From positions 31,633 through 95,632 of the forward strand of contig NZ_PYNW01000016.1 in the NCBI RefSeq assembly GCF_003026105.1: a DNA stretch of 64,000 nucleotides, given 5' to 3'. The stretch comes from Photobacterium sp. GB-56. Its GTDB lineage: Bacteria > Pseudomonadota > Gammaproteobacteria > Enterobacterales > Vibrionaceae. Both the position numbers and the translations under genes were made by a program. The notes below the pieces were generated by a model. It was not told the origin of the DNA. It searched no databases and saw only the letters and a list, made by a program, of their open reading frames with translations. Positions 36,776-46,895 of the stretch are shown here, one piece after another (position 1 is the stretch's first letter; every line of letters begins with the position of its first letter).

Positions 36776-37708
36776 ATGAGTAATCAACCAATCCGTATTG
36801 CTACACGTAAAAGCCCACTCGCTATGTGGCAAGCTGAATTCGTTAAAGCAGAGCTAGAACAAGCCCATCCAGGCATTATTGTCGAGCTTGTTCCGATGAT
36901 CACAAAAGGCGATATCATTTTAGATACTCCACTGGCTAAAGTGGGTGGTAAGGGGCTATTCGTAAAAGAGCTTGAAGTCGCTATGCTTGAAGGCCGTGCA
37001 GATATCGCGGTTCACTCAATGAAGGATGTACCCGTTGAGTTTCCTGAAGGCCTAGGCCTTGTAACCATCTGTGAGCGTGAAGATCCTCGTGATGCGTTTG
37101 TCTCAAATAAATACAACAATATTGATGAGCTACCTCAAGGTGCTATTGTTGGTACTTCTAGCTTACGTCGTCAGTGTCAATTACGCGCCCAACGCCCTGA
37201 TCTTATCGTCAACGATCTACGTGGTAATGTTAATACTCGCTTACGTAAGATGGATGAAGGTCAATACGATGCGATTATTCTTGCCTGTGCTGGCCTTAAA
37301 CGTCTAAAAATGGAAGACCGTATTCGCAGCGAAATTACACCAGAAGTGAGTTTACCTGCTGTTGGCCAAGGCGCCGTGGGGATTGAGTGTCGTCTCGATG
37401 ACACACGTGTTCGTCAATTGTTAGCTGCCTTAAGTGATCAAGCCACCACAACACGCGTATTGTGTGAGCGTGCAATGAATAACTACCTACAAGGCGGCTG
37501 TCAGGTGCCAATTGGTAGTTACGCAGAGCTTGAAGGCGACCAAATCTGGCTACGCGCATTAGTCGGTGAACCTGATGGCAGTAAGATTGTACGCGCTGAA
37601 ATTCGTGGACCAATCGAGCAAGCAGAGCAATTGGGAGAAACTCTCGCAGAGCAACTGCTTAACGATGGTGCTCGCGATATTTTAAATCGATTATACGGTA
37701 ACGCGTAA
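36776..37708 (+). CDS. hemC: hydroxymethylbilane synthase
   Basis: Polymerises four porphobilinogens to hydroxymethylbilane in heme synthesis, 310 aa. Features: the N-terminal [18 protein letters not shown], the active-site Asp region VHSMKDVP, the Arg-rich cofactor site [16 protein letters not shown], and the dipyrromethane-attachment Cys in QGGCQVPIG near residue 242. The first gene of hemCDXY; its stop overlaps hemD by one base. Confidence 0.98.
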   Translation: MSNQPIRIATRKSPLAMWQAEFVKAELEQAHPGIIVELVPMITKGDIILDTPLAKVGGKGLFVKELEVAMLEGRADIAVHSMKDVPVEFPEGLGLVTICEREDPRDAFVSNKYNNIDELPQGAIVGTSSLRRQCQLRAQRPDLIVNDLRGNVNTRLRKMDEGQYDAIILACAGLKRLKMEDRIRSEITPEVSLPAVGQGAVGIECRLDDTRVRQLLAALSDQATTTRVLCERAMNNYLQGGCQVPIGSYAELEGDQIWLRALVGEPDGSKIVRAEIRGPIEQAEQLGETLAEQLLNDGARDILNRLYGNA

Positions 37709-38454
37709 TGACAGTGCTGATCACCCGCCCTGCCCCCGATTGTTATCAATTGGCAGAGCAACTCAATGCTGCGGCGATCAGCGCAATAGCCCAACCGCTA
37801 TTAACCTTAAAAGCCGGTGATGGACTTTCTTCGTTATTGCTACAAATCAATGCATTAAAAGCCAATGATTATATTATTGCTGTAAGCCATCATGCGGTAA
37901 CATTTGCGCACGATTACTTAGTATCGCAAGGTGCAGCATGGCCAAAAAACGTGCATTATATAGCTGTTGGTCATAAAACTGCCGCAACATTGACAAAATT
38001 GAGCGGACAGCGAGTATTATCTCCTGAACACCGCTGTGATAGCGAAGGATTATTAGCCTTACCCGAACTCGCACACGTTACGGATCGTAACATCCTTATA
38101 TTGCGAGGGAATGGTGGCAGAGAGTTGATCCACCAAGCATTAACGGCACGCCATGCAGTAGTCAACTATTGCGAAACGTATCAGCGATGTTGGCTTGATC
38201 TCGATGGCGAGAAATTAGTGGCACAATGGCAACATCAACAGCTGGATACTCTTGTTATTACCAGTGCTGAACAACTAGTATTTTTAACAACAAGGATCCC
38301 AACTCAACATTTGACTTGGTTTCTCAATTGCCACCTTCTCGTCCCAAGTCAACGTGTGGCCGAGCAAGCAACAACGCTTGGCTTTATGAATATTTCCACC
38401 GTGGGCAGTGCCTCCAATCATGCACTCTTCACGTTCCTAAGCAACTTTAGCTAA
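37708..38454 (+). CDS. hemD: uroporphyrinogen-III synthase
   Basis: Cyclises and isomerises hydroxymethylbilane to uroporphyrinogen III. It is 248 aa, of usual length but weakly conserved as this family always is. [32 protein letters not shown] and YCETYQRCW are recognisable. It starts in TAATG overlapping hemC, which indicates tight coupling, and hemX follows 14 bp later. Confidence 0.95.
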   Translation: MTVLITRPAPDCYQLAEQLNAAAISAIAQPLLTLKAGDGLSSLLLQINALKANDYIIAVSHHAVTFAHDYLVSQGAAWPKNVHYIAVGHKTAATLTKLSGQRVLSPEHRCDSEGLLALPELAHVTDRNILILRGNGGRELIHQALTARHAVVNYCETYQRCWLDLDGEKLVAQWQHQQLDTLVITSAEQLVFLTTRIPTQHLTWFLNCHLLVPSQRVAEQATTLGFMNISTVGSASNHALFTFLSNFS

Positions 38455-38468
38455 ACGGAATAATTAGG

Positions 38469-39818
38469 ATGACAGACAAATCTAACAACAACACCGCAGC
38501 AGAACAGCCAAAGCAGGACAAGCCAACCACGGCAACAACGCCTACTCCGGCTAAAGAAGCGCCAAAAAAAGCAACCAAAGAACAACCTAAAGCACCAGCA
38601 AAAACAGAGAAATCTGAAAAAAAATCAGGTAGCAAAACAGGGTTGATTGCGATTGCATTAGTTATCGCACTCGGTGGTGGGCTTTACTATCACGGTCATC
38701 AGCAGGGATTGCAGCAGCAACAGCGTATTGAGGCGCTACAACAACAAATTGCTAGCATGAAAGCCGCGATGCAAAACGATCAAAAAGAAACCATTACTCT
38801 TATTAATGGCGGATTACGCAGTGCTGAAGTTAGCCTAAGCCAACAGCAAAAATCGATTGCAGCTCTGCAGACCACAGTCACAGAGCTAAAAGGCAATAGT
38901 CCGAACGATTGGCTCCTAGCCGAAGCGGATTACCTTGTGAAAATGGCAGGACGTAAACTCTGGTTAGAGCATGATGTCACCAGTGCAACGTTATTGCTTG
39001 AGTCTGCTGATCATCGTATCGCAGAAATGAATGACCCAAGCTTGAAGAACCTACGCCAAGCAATGAGCAATGACATTACAACATTAAAATCACTGACTCA
39101 CGTTGACCGTGATGGCATAGTGCTACGCTTAACAAGTCTTGAAAATAGTGTTGATAACTTACCTTTAGCTAATGCTATTTTGCCAAAAGCAGTAGATGAA
39201 CCCCAATCACAAACCGTGAGTCAATCGGTGAATGATTGGAAAGATAATTTGCTGACATCGTTGAAAAACTTTGGCGAACACTTCATTACTTATCGTAAGC
39301 GTGATGGCAATGTTGTTCCCCTGCTTTCACCACAACAAGATTTCTACTTACAGCAAAATATCAAAAACAAGTTAGAAGTCGCAATTGATGCGGTTTACCG
39401 TGAGCAAGGTGATGTTTATAAGATCTCTCTTGATACCGCGAAGAAGTGGGCTGAACAATATTACGATATGTCTTCACCGCTAACGCAAAGCTTTATTAAG
39501 AGCCTTGATCAATTAGCCCAACAGCAAATCACAGTGAACTACCCAGAGAAGCTGCAATCTCAGGCATTAATTACTAAGCTCGTCAATCAAGTGCTACGTA
39601 ATAAAATGGCGACATTAGATGATGCGCAGGCACAACCTGTAAAGCAGACTAAACCAGCAGTAAAACCGACACCGGAAACAGAAGCGCCAGCAGTAGAAAA
39701 AAAGCCAGCCCAAGCGAAACTTGAAACAACAGTAACGCAACCCGCTGAAACATCGATTAAAGGTAAGAATAACGCGACAGTCACTTACAATACGGTAACC
39801 ACAGTGGAGGCCAAATAA
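38469..39818 (+). CDS. hemX: HemX-type membrane protein (uroporphyrinogen C-methyltransferase homologue by name)
   Basis: Inner-membrane protein of 449 aa in the hem operon. A Lys/Pro/Thr-rich cytoplasmic N terminus (1-55) precedes a single membrane helix (GLIAIALVIALGGGLYYHG, about 60-78), then a coiled-coil periplasmic part (QQGLQQQQRIEALQQQI) and an Ala/Pro/Glu-rich tail. The C-methyltransferase name is inherited; no SAM-binding motif is visible. Its true role is unclear, possibly scaffolding heme synthesis with HemY. Confidence 0.93.
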   Translation: MTDKSNNNTAAEQPKQDKPTTATTPTPAKEAPKKATKEQPKAPAKTEKSEKKSGSKTGLIAIALVIALGGGLYYHGHQQGLQQQQRIEALQQQIASMKAAMQNDQKETITLINGGLRSAEVSLSQQQKSIAALQTTVTELKGNSPNDWLLAEADYLVKMAGRKLWLEHDVTSATLLLESADHRIAEMNDPSLKNLRQAMSNDITTLKSLTHVDRDGIVLRLTSLENSVDNLPLANAILPKAVDEPQSQTVSQSVNDWKDNLLTSLKNFGEHFITYRKRDGNVVPLLSPQQDFYLQQNIKNKLEVAIDAVYREQGDVYKISLDTAKKWAEQYYDMSSPLTQSFIKSLDQLAQQQITVNYPEKLQSQALITKLVNQVLRNKMATLDDAQAQPVKQTKPAVKPTPETEAPAVEKKPAQAKLETTVTQPAETSIKGKNNATVTYNTVTTVEAK

Positions 39819-41008
39819 TGATTAAATTATTGTTATTGGTACTGGCACTGATCGCCGGTATTATTGTTGGCCCCGAGCTCGCTGGTAATCAAGGTTATGT
39901 GTTGATCTCAACGGCAAATCAAACCATTGAGATGAGCCTAACAACACTCGTAGTATTAATCGTTGCATTGTTTGCCGTTTTCTTATTACTTGAATTTATT
40001 CTAAAACGCGTCTTTTCAATCAGTAGCTCAACCCGTGGTTGGTTTAGTGGGCGTAAAGTTCGCAAAGCACGTATCCAAACGTCAGAAGGCCTATTAAAAG
40101 TAACAGAAGGTGATTGGAAACCCGCTGAAAAGCTATTAACTAAATCGGCTAAATTCAGCGATGCGCCACTTCTTAACTACCTTGCGGCTGCAGAGGCCGC
40201 ACAAGGACTAGGTAAAACCGAGCAACGTGATGAGTACTTGAAACAAGCTGCTGAGCTTGATAGCCAAAACCTTGCGGTTGCACTCACCCGTGCCAAGCTT
40301 CAAATCCGCCAACAGCAATTTGAACAAGCACTGGCAACATTACAAGAAGTACAACAAGATCATGCACGCAATCCTATCGTGTTAGGTCTACTTCAAGAGT
40401 GCTACTTAAAGCTGGAAGATTGGAAATCACTGCTAACTTTACTGCCACAGCTAATGAAAGCAGGCGTGATCAGTCAAGAAGAAGCAGCTGTCCTTGATGA
40501 GCAAGCACAATGTGGCCAAATGCAGCACCTTGGTCAGCAAAATGGTACTGATGGCTTAGTGGGATACTGGAATAACATGGGACGTAAAGATAAGCAGAAT
40601 CCAGCGCTTGTGGCATGCTTCATCAAACAAATGATGGCACGTCATGCCGATAGCGATGCTTACCCAATTTTACGTGATGCACTTAAAAAGAGCCAAGATG
40701 AGCGCTTGATCAGCCTTGTACCTCAGCTAAATCTACCCGATCGTCATCCTGCCATTGTAAAGCTAAAAGAGCTATTGCGCCAAGACGGCAATAATGCCGT
40801 CACGCACAGTGCATTGGGGCAAATGTTAATGGCGGAAGGTAACTGGCAAGAAGCAAAAGAGCATTTTGAAAGAGCTGTTGCGGTTCGTCCTGATATGACA
40901 GACTACGCTCACTTAGTCGCAACGCTAGAGCAGTTAGACGACAAGCAAGGTGCTGCGGCAGCCTCTCGTCAAGCACTCGAATTAGCACAGCCAAGTAAGC
41001 AAGCTTAA
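39818..41008 (+). CDS. hemY: HemY, membrane TPR protein of the heme operon
   Basis: A 396-aa inner-membrane protein. Two N-terminal helices (LLLLVLALIAGIIVGPELAG, then TTLVVLIVALFAVFLLLEFI) are followed by TPR-like repeats (EQRDEYLKQAAELDSQNLAV, GNWQEAKEHFERAVAVRP). It is not protoporphyrinogen oxidase despite the shared name; it lacks an FAD motif. Its start overlaps the hemX stop by one base, so the pair is probably a complex. Confidence 0.94.
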   Translation: MIKLLLLVLALIAGIIVGPELAGNQGYVLISTANQTIEMSLTTLVVLIVALFAVFLLLEFILKRVFSISSSTRGWFSGRKVRKARIQTSEGLLKVTEGDWKPAEKLLTKSAKFSDAPLLNYLAAAEAAQGLGKTEQRDEYLKQAAELDSQNLAVALTRAKLQIRQQQFEQALATLQEVQQDHARNPIVLGLLQECYLKLEDWKSLLTLLPQLMKAGVISQEEAAVLDEQAQCGQMQHLGQQNGTDGLVGYWNNMGRKDKQNPALVACFIKQMMARHADSDAYPILRDALKKSQDERLISLVPQLNLPDRHPAIVKLKELLRQDGNNAVTHSALGQMLMAEGNWQEAKEHFERAVAVRPDMTDYAHLVATLEQLDDKQGAAAASRQALELAQPSKQA

Positions 41009-41023
41009 TCAAATAAATAACCG

Positions 41024-41052
41024 AAAAAGCGCCCCTCTGTGGGCGCTTTTTT
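41024..41052. terminator. terminator of hemCDXY
   Basis: AAAAAGCGCCC-CTCTGT-GGGCGCTTTTTTTT, a strong stem with a T run. Confidence 0.92.
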
Positions 41053-41201
41053 TTCGTCAAATAAAAGACAAATAACACTTTTAACAATAAAATGTTTCAA
41101 GGTGTAAACAGTCATCTCAAGATATATCCAAACCATTGCTCCGATCGCATAAACACGATTCAATAGCCTTTCGATTTCCTTAACATTTGGATAACTAAGC
41201 T

Positions 41202-41294
41202 ATGGATATGCTTCCTTGGTTAATTGTTTCTGGTATCGTAGTTTCAGTAATTGTATGCGTAATGACCGCAGTACTAATTAAAAACGCTGACTAA
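41202..41294 (+). CDS. candidate 30-aa membrane microprotein
   Basis: Open reading of 30 codons (MDMLPWLIVSGIVVSVIVCV, then MTAVLIKNAD), not recognised. One hydrophobic helix fills residues 5-26, with a charged KNAD end, the layout of single-span regulatory microproteins. The frame ends 12 bp before a strong terminator (41306-41333), and the nearest upstream terminator is at 41052, so the region looks like an independent transcript. No good Shine-Dalgarno is seen before either ATG (41202, 41208), the main reason for doubt. Confidence 0.5.
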   Translation: MDMLPWLIVSGIVVSVIVCVMTAVLIKNAD

Positions 41295-41303
41295 TACGAA
41301 ATC

Positions 41304-41335
41304 AAAAAAAGCCTCCAATTCGGAGGCTTTTTTAT
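41304..41335. terminator. bidirectional terminator
   Basis: AAAAAGCCTCC-AATT-CGGAGGCTTTTTT; it ends the microprotein transcript and the convergent Lys-rich gene. Confidence 0.9.
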
Positions 41336-41348
41336 TTTATCGTATTCA

Positions 41349-41807
41349 TCACAATCCAAGCGCAAGTTTTGCTTTCTTCAATTGCTTTTCAAATTTCTTA
41401 ACTGTTTTCGCCGCTTTCTTTAATTGTTTATTTTTCTTTTTCGCTAGTTTCTTCAATTTCTTAGCTTGCTTTAACTTTAAGCTATCAGGCGCTAACGCTT
41501 CTTCTTCGACCACCGCAACCATTTCGATATGGCTTTGCCCCACAGCTGTAGGAGCTGGCAAATTATGCACATTCGGTGTTTTCATTGCCATCATAGGCAG
41601 AGGGGCTGACGGAATCGATAATTTCGCAACACGAGGAGCAGCCTTAACCGCATTGGTTAATCGGCTTGGCTTACACAAATACTCTTTGTCACTTGCGACT
41701 CTCGTACAACTTGAACACATGAAATTTGGTTCGCTGACAATCTTACTAATTGTCGCAAACTGATCGACAATTTCTGCTCGGCGATATTTACACAAGGTCT
41801 TAGCCAT
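41349..41807 (-). CDS. uncharacterised Cys-containing protein with Lys-rich tail
   Basis: A 152-aa protein I do not recognise. Residues 1-50 form a compact region with Cys6, Cys31, Cys34 and Cys45 (C-x24-C-x2-C-x10-C), possibly a zinc site. A Pro/Ala linker (51-105) follows, then a strongly basic helix, with KKLKKLAKKKNKQLKKAAK near residues 118-136, which could bind nucleic acid or the ribosome. ATG 41807 is used since AGGAG lies 5 bp ahead; an earlier in-frame ATG at 41828 lacks one. Same strand as rsmJ, 122 bp further upstream. Confidence 0.8.
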   Translation of the reverse strand: MAKTLCKYRRAEIVDQFATISKIVSEPNFMCSSCTRVASDKEYLCKPSRLTNAVKAAPRVAKLSIPSAPLPMMAMKTPNVHNLPAPTAVGQSHIEMVAVVEEEALAPDSLKLKQAKKLKKLAKKKNKQLKKAAKTVKKFEKQLKKAKLALGL

Positions 41808-41928
41808 GAATGCTCCTCTAGCCAACAACGAACCTTTTTATCAACATTAAACGATAATGATTCGTAATTCCAGAAAAGCAATAAGATTTTATTGTCCCTA
41901 TTTGTAACTATTTATTTGCAACAACCAC

Positions 41929-42741
41929 TTAGGCTTTCATTGCCGCTTTTACATAAATATCAAATCGGTTCTTTTTAGTTTCAATCGCCATTGAGGGCTT
42001 CGCTTGAGCAAGAAATTCAGCATAATCGGGACGCTTAACCACGACCCGTTTTGTTGCCAGCGCATATGCAGGCTCAAATAAACCATCGGCATCTAAATCT
42101 GCACCCACTAAGGTTTGAAAAACGCGCATTTCTTTTTTAACTAAAGCGGACTTTTTCTTATGTGGATACATAGGATCAAGGTACACCACATCCGGTGCGA
42201 CAAAATCAGGATCATCGGCTAAATTGACCAAAGCATCATGACTCGAAGCATGGAGCAATTGCATACGCTCACTTACCCAACCGCCAATTTCAGGATCGGC
42301 TTTTGCTCGTGCTAAGCCATCATCTAATAATGCAGCTACCACAGGATGACGCTCAACCAACTGAACTTTACAACCGAGTGTTGCCAAGACAAAAGCATCT
42401 CGACCAAGACCAGCTGTCGCATCTAACACGGTAGGGCTAATACCGCCTTTGAGTCCAACTGCTTTTGCTATTGCTTGGCCTCGACCACCACCAAATTTAC
42501 GGCGATGAGCGACAGCACCGCTAACTAAATCGACAGAAACTGCACCGAGCTTAGGTTCATCAAGCTTACGAAGCTCTAATTGCTCAGCGGTAAGGACTAA
42601 AGCAAAGCTGCTATTTTCATCATGGCTTAAGCCCCAACGAGCGGCTAATTGATCTAATTCAGGCTGACGTTCAGGAACTTCACAAACTAAGGCAAGCTGC
42701 ACAGCAATCTCCGATATAAAAACAACATCTGGGCGTGACAT
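41929..42741 (-). CDS. rsmJ: 16S rRNA m2G1516 methyltransferase RsmJ
   Basis: SAM-dependent enzyme that methylates N2 of G1516 in the 30S subunit, 270 aa from ATG 42741 (GGAT 7 bp before; the ATG at 42756 has no ribosome site). Family motifs: [16 protein letters not shown], the SAM loop [29 protein letters not shown] and the catalytic [17 protein letters not shown]. It diverges from asnC. Confidence 0.95.
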   Translation of the reverse strand: MSRPDVVFISEIAVQLALVCEVPERQPELDQLAARWGLSHDENSSFALVLTAEQLELRKLDEPKLGAVSVDLVSGAVAHRRKFGGGRGQAIAKAVGLKGGISPTVLDATAGLGRDAFVLATLGCKVQLVERHPVVAALLDDGLARAKADPEIGGWVSERMQLLHASSHDALVNLADDPDFVAPDVVYLDPMYPHKKKSALVKKEMRVFQTLVGADLDADGLFEPAYALATKRVVVKRPDYAEFLAQAKPSMAIETKKNRFDIYVKAAMKA

Positions 42742-42867
42742 TTCACATCCGATCATAGGGCGCGGATTATAGCACTACAAATCATCCTTTGCTCTGGTAT
42801 CACACCATCAGATAAGTATAAGATACAACGATAAAAATAAATCCCTCGCATAGTAAAAGGATCACCT

Positions 42868-43329
42868 ATGACACCATCCATTCGTATCGACGACTTAGAT
42901 CGCGATATCCTTAATGCCTTAATGAATGATGCTCGTATTCCTTACGCTGAAATGGCGAAGCGATTTAATGTCAGTCCTGCTACCGTGCACGTACGAGTAG
43001 AAAAAATGCGGGCTGCAGAAATTATAACGGGGACGGAAGTGATCATTAACCCTAAGTTATTGGGCTATGACGTTTGCTGTTTTATTGGTATTAATTTGAA
43101 TGCCGCCCGTGATTATCATTCTGCATTAGCAAAACTAAATGAGCTTGATGAAGTGGTTGAAGCTTATTACACCACTGGGGCGTACAACATTTTTGTCAAA
43201 TTGATGTGCCATTCCATTGAAGAGCTGCAATACGTGCTGATTGATAAGCTCCAAGCCATTGATGAAGTGCAATCCACTGAAACGCTTATCTCATTACAAA
43301 ATCCGATCAACCGCAATGTAAAACCCTGA
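42868..43329 (+). CDS. asnC: Lrp/AsnC-family regulator AsnC
   Basis: Transcription regulator that in E. coli controls asnA and its own gene in response to asparagine, 153 aa. The N-terminal HTH (LDRDILNALMNDARIPYAEM to VSPATVHVRVEKMRAAEIITG) is followed by the RAM ligand-binding domain with VVEAYYTTGAYNIFVKLMC. It is very close to E. coli AsnC over its full length, including STETLISLQNPI at the C terminus. No asnA is adjacent here, which differs from E. coli. Confidence 0.95.
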   Translation: MTPSIRIDDLDRDILNALMNDARIPYAEMAKRFNVSPATVHVRVEKMRAAEIITGTEVIINPKLLGYDVCCFIGINLNAARDYHSALAKLNELDEVVEAYYTTGAYNIFVKLMCHSIEELQYVLIDKLQAIDEVQSTETLISLQNPINRNVKP

Positions 43330-43348
43330 TAGGTGTTTTACTGATATT

Positions 43349-43378
43349 AAAAAAGCGAGCACCATGCTCGCTTTTTTA
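43349..43378. terminator. terminator between asnC and hemB
   Basis: AAAAAAGCGAGC-ACCAT-GCTCGCTTTTTT; symmetric and strong, between convergent genes. Confidence 0.92.
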
Positions 43379-43393
43379 TATTAGGAATAACGT

Positions 43394-44479
<1,086 letters not shown>

Positions 44480-44502
44480 TCACTCAGACTGACCAATGTG
44501 GC

Positions 44503-45294
44503 TTAAATCGAAAAAAAAGCCAGACTATTCGCCTCTGACTGCATCATAACTTGCTCAGGTGTTTCACCACGACACTCAGCTATCACCGCGGCAATATGCG
44601 GCAAAAACTTGGGTTCATTGCGACTCGATTTTGGCTTCGGACGATAGTCTCGAGGCAATAAATATGGGCAATCGGTTTCAATCATTAAGCGGTTGGCGGG
44701 AATATGACGCACGACTTGACGTAGCTCTTGACCACGACGCTCATCACATACCCACCCCGTAATACCAATGTGTAAATCTAGCGCTAAGCATGCTTTTAGC
44801 TCTTGCTCAGAGCCAGTAAAACAATGCAGCACTGCCGCCGGTAATTTCTCTCGCCAAGGGATAAGGATTTCAATGAAACGCTCATGCGCATCTCGGCAAT
44901 GCATAAAAACGGGTAATTGTAACTCTGCCGCTAAGGCTAATTGTGCTTCAAATACTGCTTCTTGCTGTGGACGAGGAGAAAAGTCGCGGTTGAAGTCGAG
45001 CCCACATTCACCAATTGCTACTACTTCAGGCTCTGCTGCTAGTGAACGAATTTCTGGTAACAAAAGATCGGAGACAGATTTTGCATCATGCGGATGAACG
45101 CCAGCGGTTGAGTAACAGTAGTTCGGCCATTGCTGCGCCATTTGTTGCGCTTCAATGCTCTCTTCAATACTGGTGCCCGTAATTATTAAATGCTTCACAC
45201 CCGCTTCTTGAGCACGCGTGATCACGTCCGCACGATCTTTATCAAAACGGTTGTTTGTTAAGTTAACACCAATATCTATCATCTGTTTATCCAT
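44503..45294 (-). CDS. tatD: TatD family DNase
   Basis: Metal-dependent 3'-5' exonuclease/DNase active in oxidative DNA damage repair and apoptosis-like DNA degradation, 263 aa. Ligands: the opening IDIGVNLTNNRF (His is replaced by N, as in TatD proper), GVHPHDAK, GECGLDFNRDFS, MHCRDAH, HCFTGS and the metal Asp in ETDCPYLLP. It stands between the tat genes and hemB, separated from tatC by a terminator, so it is not part of the protein-export complex. Confidence 0.96.
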   Translation of the reverse strand: MDKQMIDIGVNLTNNRFDKDRADVITRAQEAGVKHLIITGTSIEESIEAQQMAQQWPNYCYSTAGVHPHDAKSVSDLLLPEIRSLAAEPEVVAIGECGLDFNRDFSPRPQQEAVFEAQLALAAELQLPVFMHCRDAHERFIEILIPWREKLPAAVLHCFTGSEQELKACLALDLHIGITGWVCDERRGQELRQVVRHIPANRLMIETDCPYLLPRDYRPKPKSSRNEPKFLPHIAAVIAECRGETPEQVMMQSEANSLAFFSI

Positions 45295-45367
45295 TCTCTA
45301 CACAGCACTATGTGTCACTCAGTATATCGAGCCGATCCATTCTGTGCCAAACCCATATTCAAGATAT

Positions 45368-45397
45368 AAAAAAACCGACGATTAGGTCGGTTTTTTT
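45368..45397. terminator. terminator after tatC
   Basis: AAAAAACCGAC-GATTAG-GTCGGTTTTTTT; on the minus strand it follows tatC and precedes tatD. Confidence 0.9.
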
Positions 45398-45423
45398 CAT
45401 CATCACATAGTACAAAGTACTAT

Positions 45424-46185
45424 TTACTGCTGCTCTTCGTGCTCGCTATCATCCAACTCATCATTATCACGCACATAAAAACGTGAGAAGAATAAGCCAA
45501 CTTCAAACAATAAACACATAGGTACAGCCAACAAGGTCTGAGAAACAATATCAGGCGGTGTTAACAGCATACCAACAACAAACGCACCTACGATAATATA
45601 AGGACGTTTACTACGTAGAGATTCCGGATCAGTCGCACCAGTCCAACACAACAGAATAATAGCAACAGGAATTTCAAAAGCGATGCCAAACGCCATAAAT
45701 AGCGCGAGGACGAAATCGAGATAGTTCGAAATATCTGTTGCCACCTCTACCCCTTGAGGGGCGACACTGGTGAAGAACTTAAAGACCAATGGAAACACAA
45801 CGTAATAAGCAAATGCGACACCGGCGTAAAACAGCAATGAGCTGGAAAACAACAATGGCATAATTAGCTTGCGTTCATGTTTGTATAAACCTGGAGCAAT
45901 AAAACCCCAGACTTGATACAAAATCATTGGCACAGCAATAAACACTGAGGTTACTAAGGTCAGTTTTATCGGTGTAAAGAACGGTGAAGCAACGTCTGTA
46001 GCGATCATAGTTGCACCGGCAGGCATTCGCTCTACTAATGGTGCAGCTAAGAAGGCATAGATATCATTGGAAAACCATACTAAACATAGAAAAACCACCA
46101 GTACACTTATGATAGAACGCAAAAGTCGCGTACGTAGTTCAAGTAAATGACTAAATAGCGGCTGCGTATCTTCGACTTTTGACAT
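45424..46185 (-). CDS. tatC: twin-arginine translocase subunit TatC
   Basis: Six-helix receptor of the Tat export system that binds the twin-arginine signal peptide, 253 aa. It has the N-terminal signature [16 protein letters not shown] with the conserved HL-E-LR, and [11 protein letters not shown] in the first cytoplasmic loop region. A charged, Asp/Glu-rich tail ends the protein. It lies 11 bp after tatB in the same operon as tatA. Confidence 0.98.
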   Translation of the reverse strand: MSKVEDTQPLFSHLLELRTRLLRSIISVLVVFLCLVWFSNDIYAFLAAPLVERMPAGATMIATDVASPFFTPIKLTLVTSVFIAVPMILYQVWGFIAPGLYKHERKLIMPLLFSSSLLFYAGVAFAYYVVFPLVFKFFTSVAPQGVEVATDISNYLDFVLALFMAFGIAFEIPVAIILLCWTGATDPESLRSKRPYIIVGAFVVGMLLTPPDIVSQTLLAVPMCLLFEVGLFFSRFYVRDNDELDDSEHEEQQ

Positions 46186-46196
46186 AGTGATGTAAT

Positions 46197-46535
46197 TTAT
46201 TCCTGCTTTTGTGAAGTCGTTGCTGAGGTTTGCTCGTCTTTATCAGCATAGGGGCGCTGAACATCTGAAGCCGCTTTTTTAAGCTCATCAACAGAGTCTT
46301 GCAATTCAGGCGCTAAGTCCTTCATTCCCATTTGTTCGGCTTTTTTTAAATTGGCTTGCAGTTCCTGAATTTTCAGTTCCTGAGACAATTCATCTTTCAC
46401 CGAGTTTGCCATATTACGAGCAGCACCTATCCACTGCGATACCGTACGAATCGCAACGGGTAGACGTTCTGGCCCCAGTACTACTAATCCCACCACGGAG
46501 ATCAGTACTAACTCCCAGAACCCGATATCAAACAC
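46197..46535 (-). CDS. tatB: Sec-independent translocase protein TatB
   Basis: Single-span partner of TatC in the signal-peptide receptor complex. Short N-terminal helix ([28 protein letters not shown], first 28 residues) with the TatB hinge GPERLP, then an amphipathic helix and a polar tail. It has 112 aa, somewhat short but in range. It starts 3 bp after the tatA stop. Confidence 0.96.
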   Translation of the reverse strand: MFDIGFWELVLISVVGLVVLGPERLPVAIRTVSQWIGAARNMANSVKDELSQELKIQELQANLKKAEQMGMKDLAPELQDSVDELKKAASDVQRPYADKDEQTSATTSQKQE

Positions 46536-46538
46536 GTC

Positions 46539-46811
46539 TTAAACCTGCTCTTTGTCTTTTTGATTAGTTGTCGTCTGATCCGCTGGCTTTTGTTCGTCAG
46601 CAATTTTCTTTTGTTCAAAGTCAGCATCGTTGTCTGACTCTTTTTTCGCAGCAGGTGCTGCTGCAGCTGCTTCATCATCGCTGATTGCTTTTTTGAAACC
46701 TTTAACTGCAGAACCTAGGTCGCCGCCTAGAGTACGAAGTTTTTTTGTTCCGAACAAAAGAACAATGATCAGTGCAATGATTAACAATTGCCAAATACTG
46801 ATACCACCCAT
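46539..46811 (-). CDS. tatA: Sec-independent translocase protein TatA
   Basis: Pore-forming oligomeric subunit of Tat, 90 aa. The N-terminal span ([20 protein letters not shown]) is followed by the [20 protein letters not shown] amphipathic helix, the TatA hallmark, and a disordered Glu/Lys-rich tail. First gene of tatABC; ubiB ends 84 bp upstream on the same strand. Confidence 0.97.
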   Translation of the reverse strand: MGGISIWQLLIIALIIVLLFGTKKLRTLGGDLGSAVKGFKKAISDDEAAAAAPAAKKESDNDADFEQKKIADEQKPADQTTTNQKDKEQV

Positions 46812-46895
46812 GCTTGTTTTACCTCAGCTTTATGTGGTTAATAACGAAAGTGCGTTTATTAACGCAACTATAAGTATAGGCGAAAGCCCAACCGA

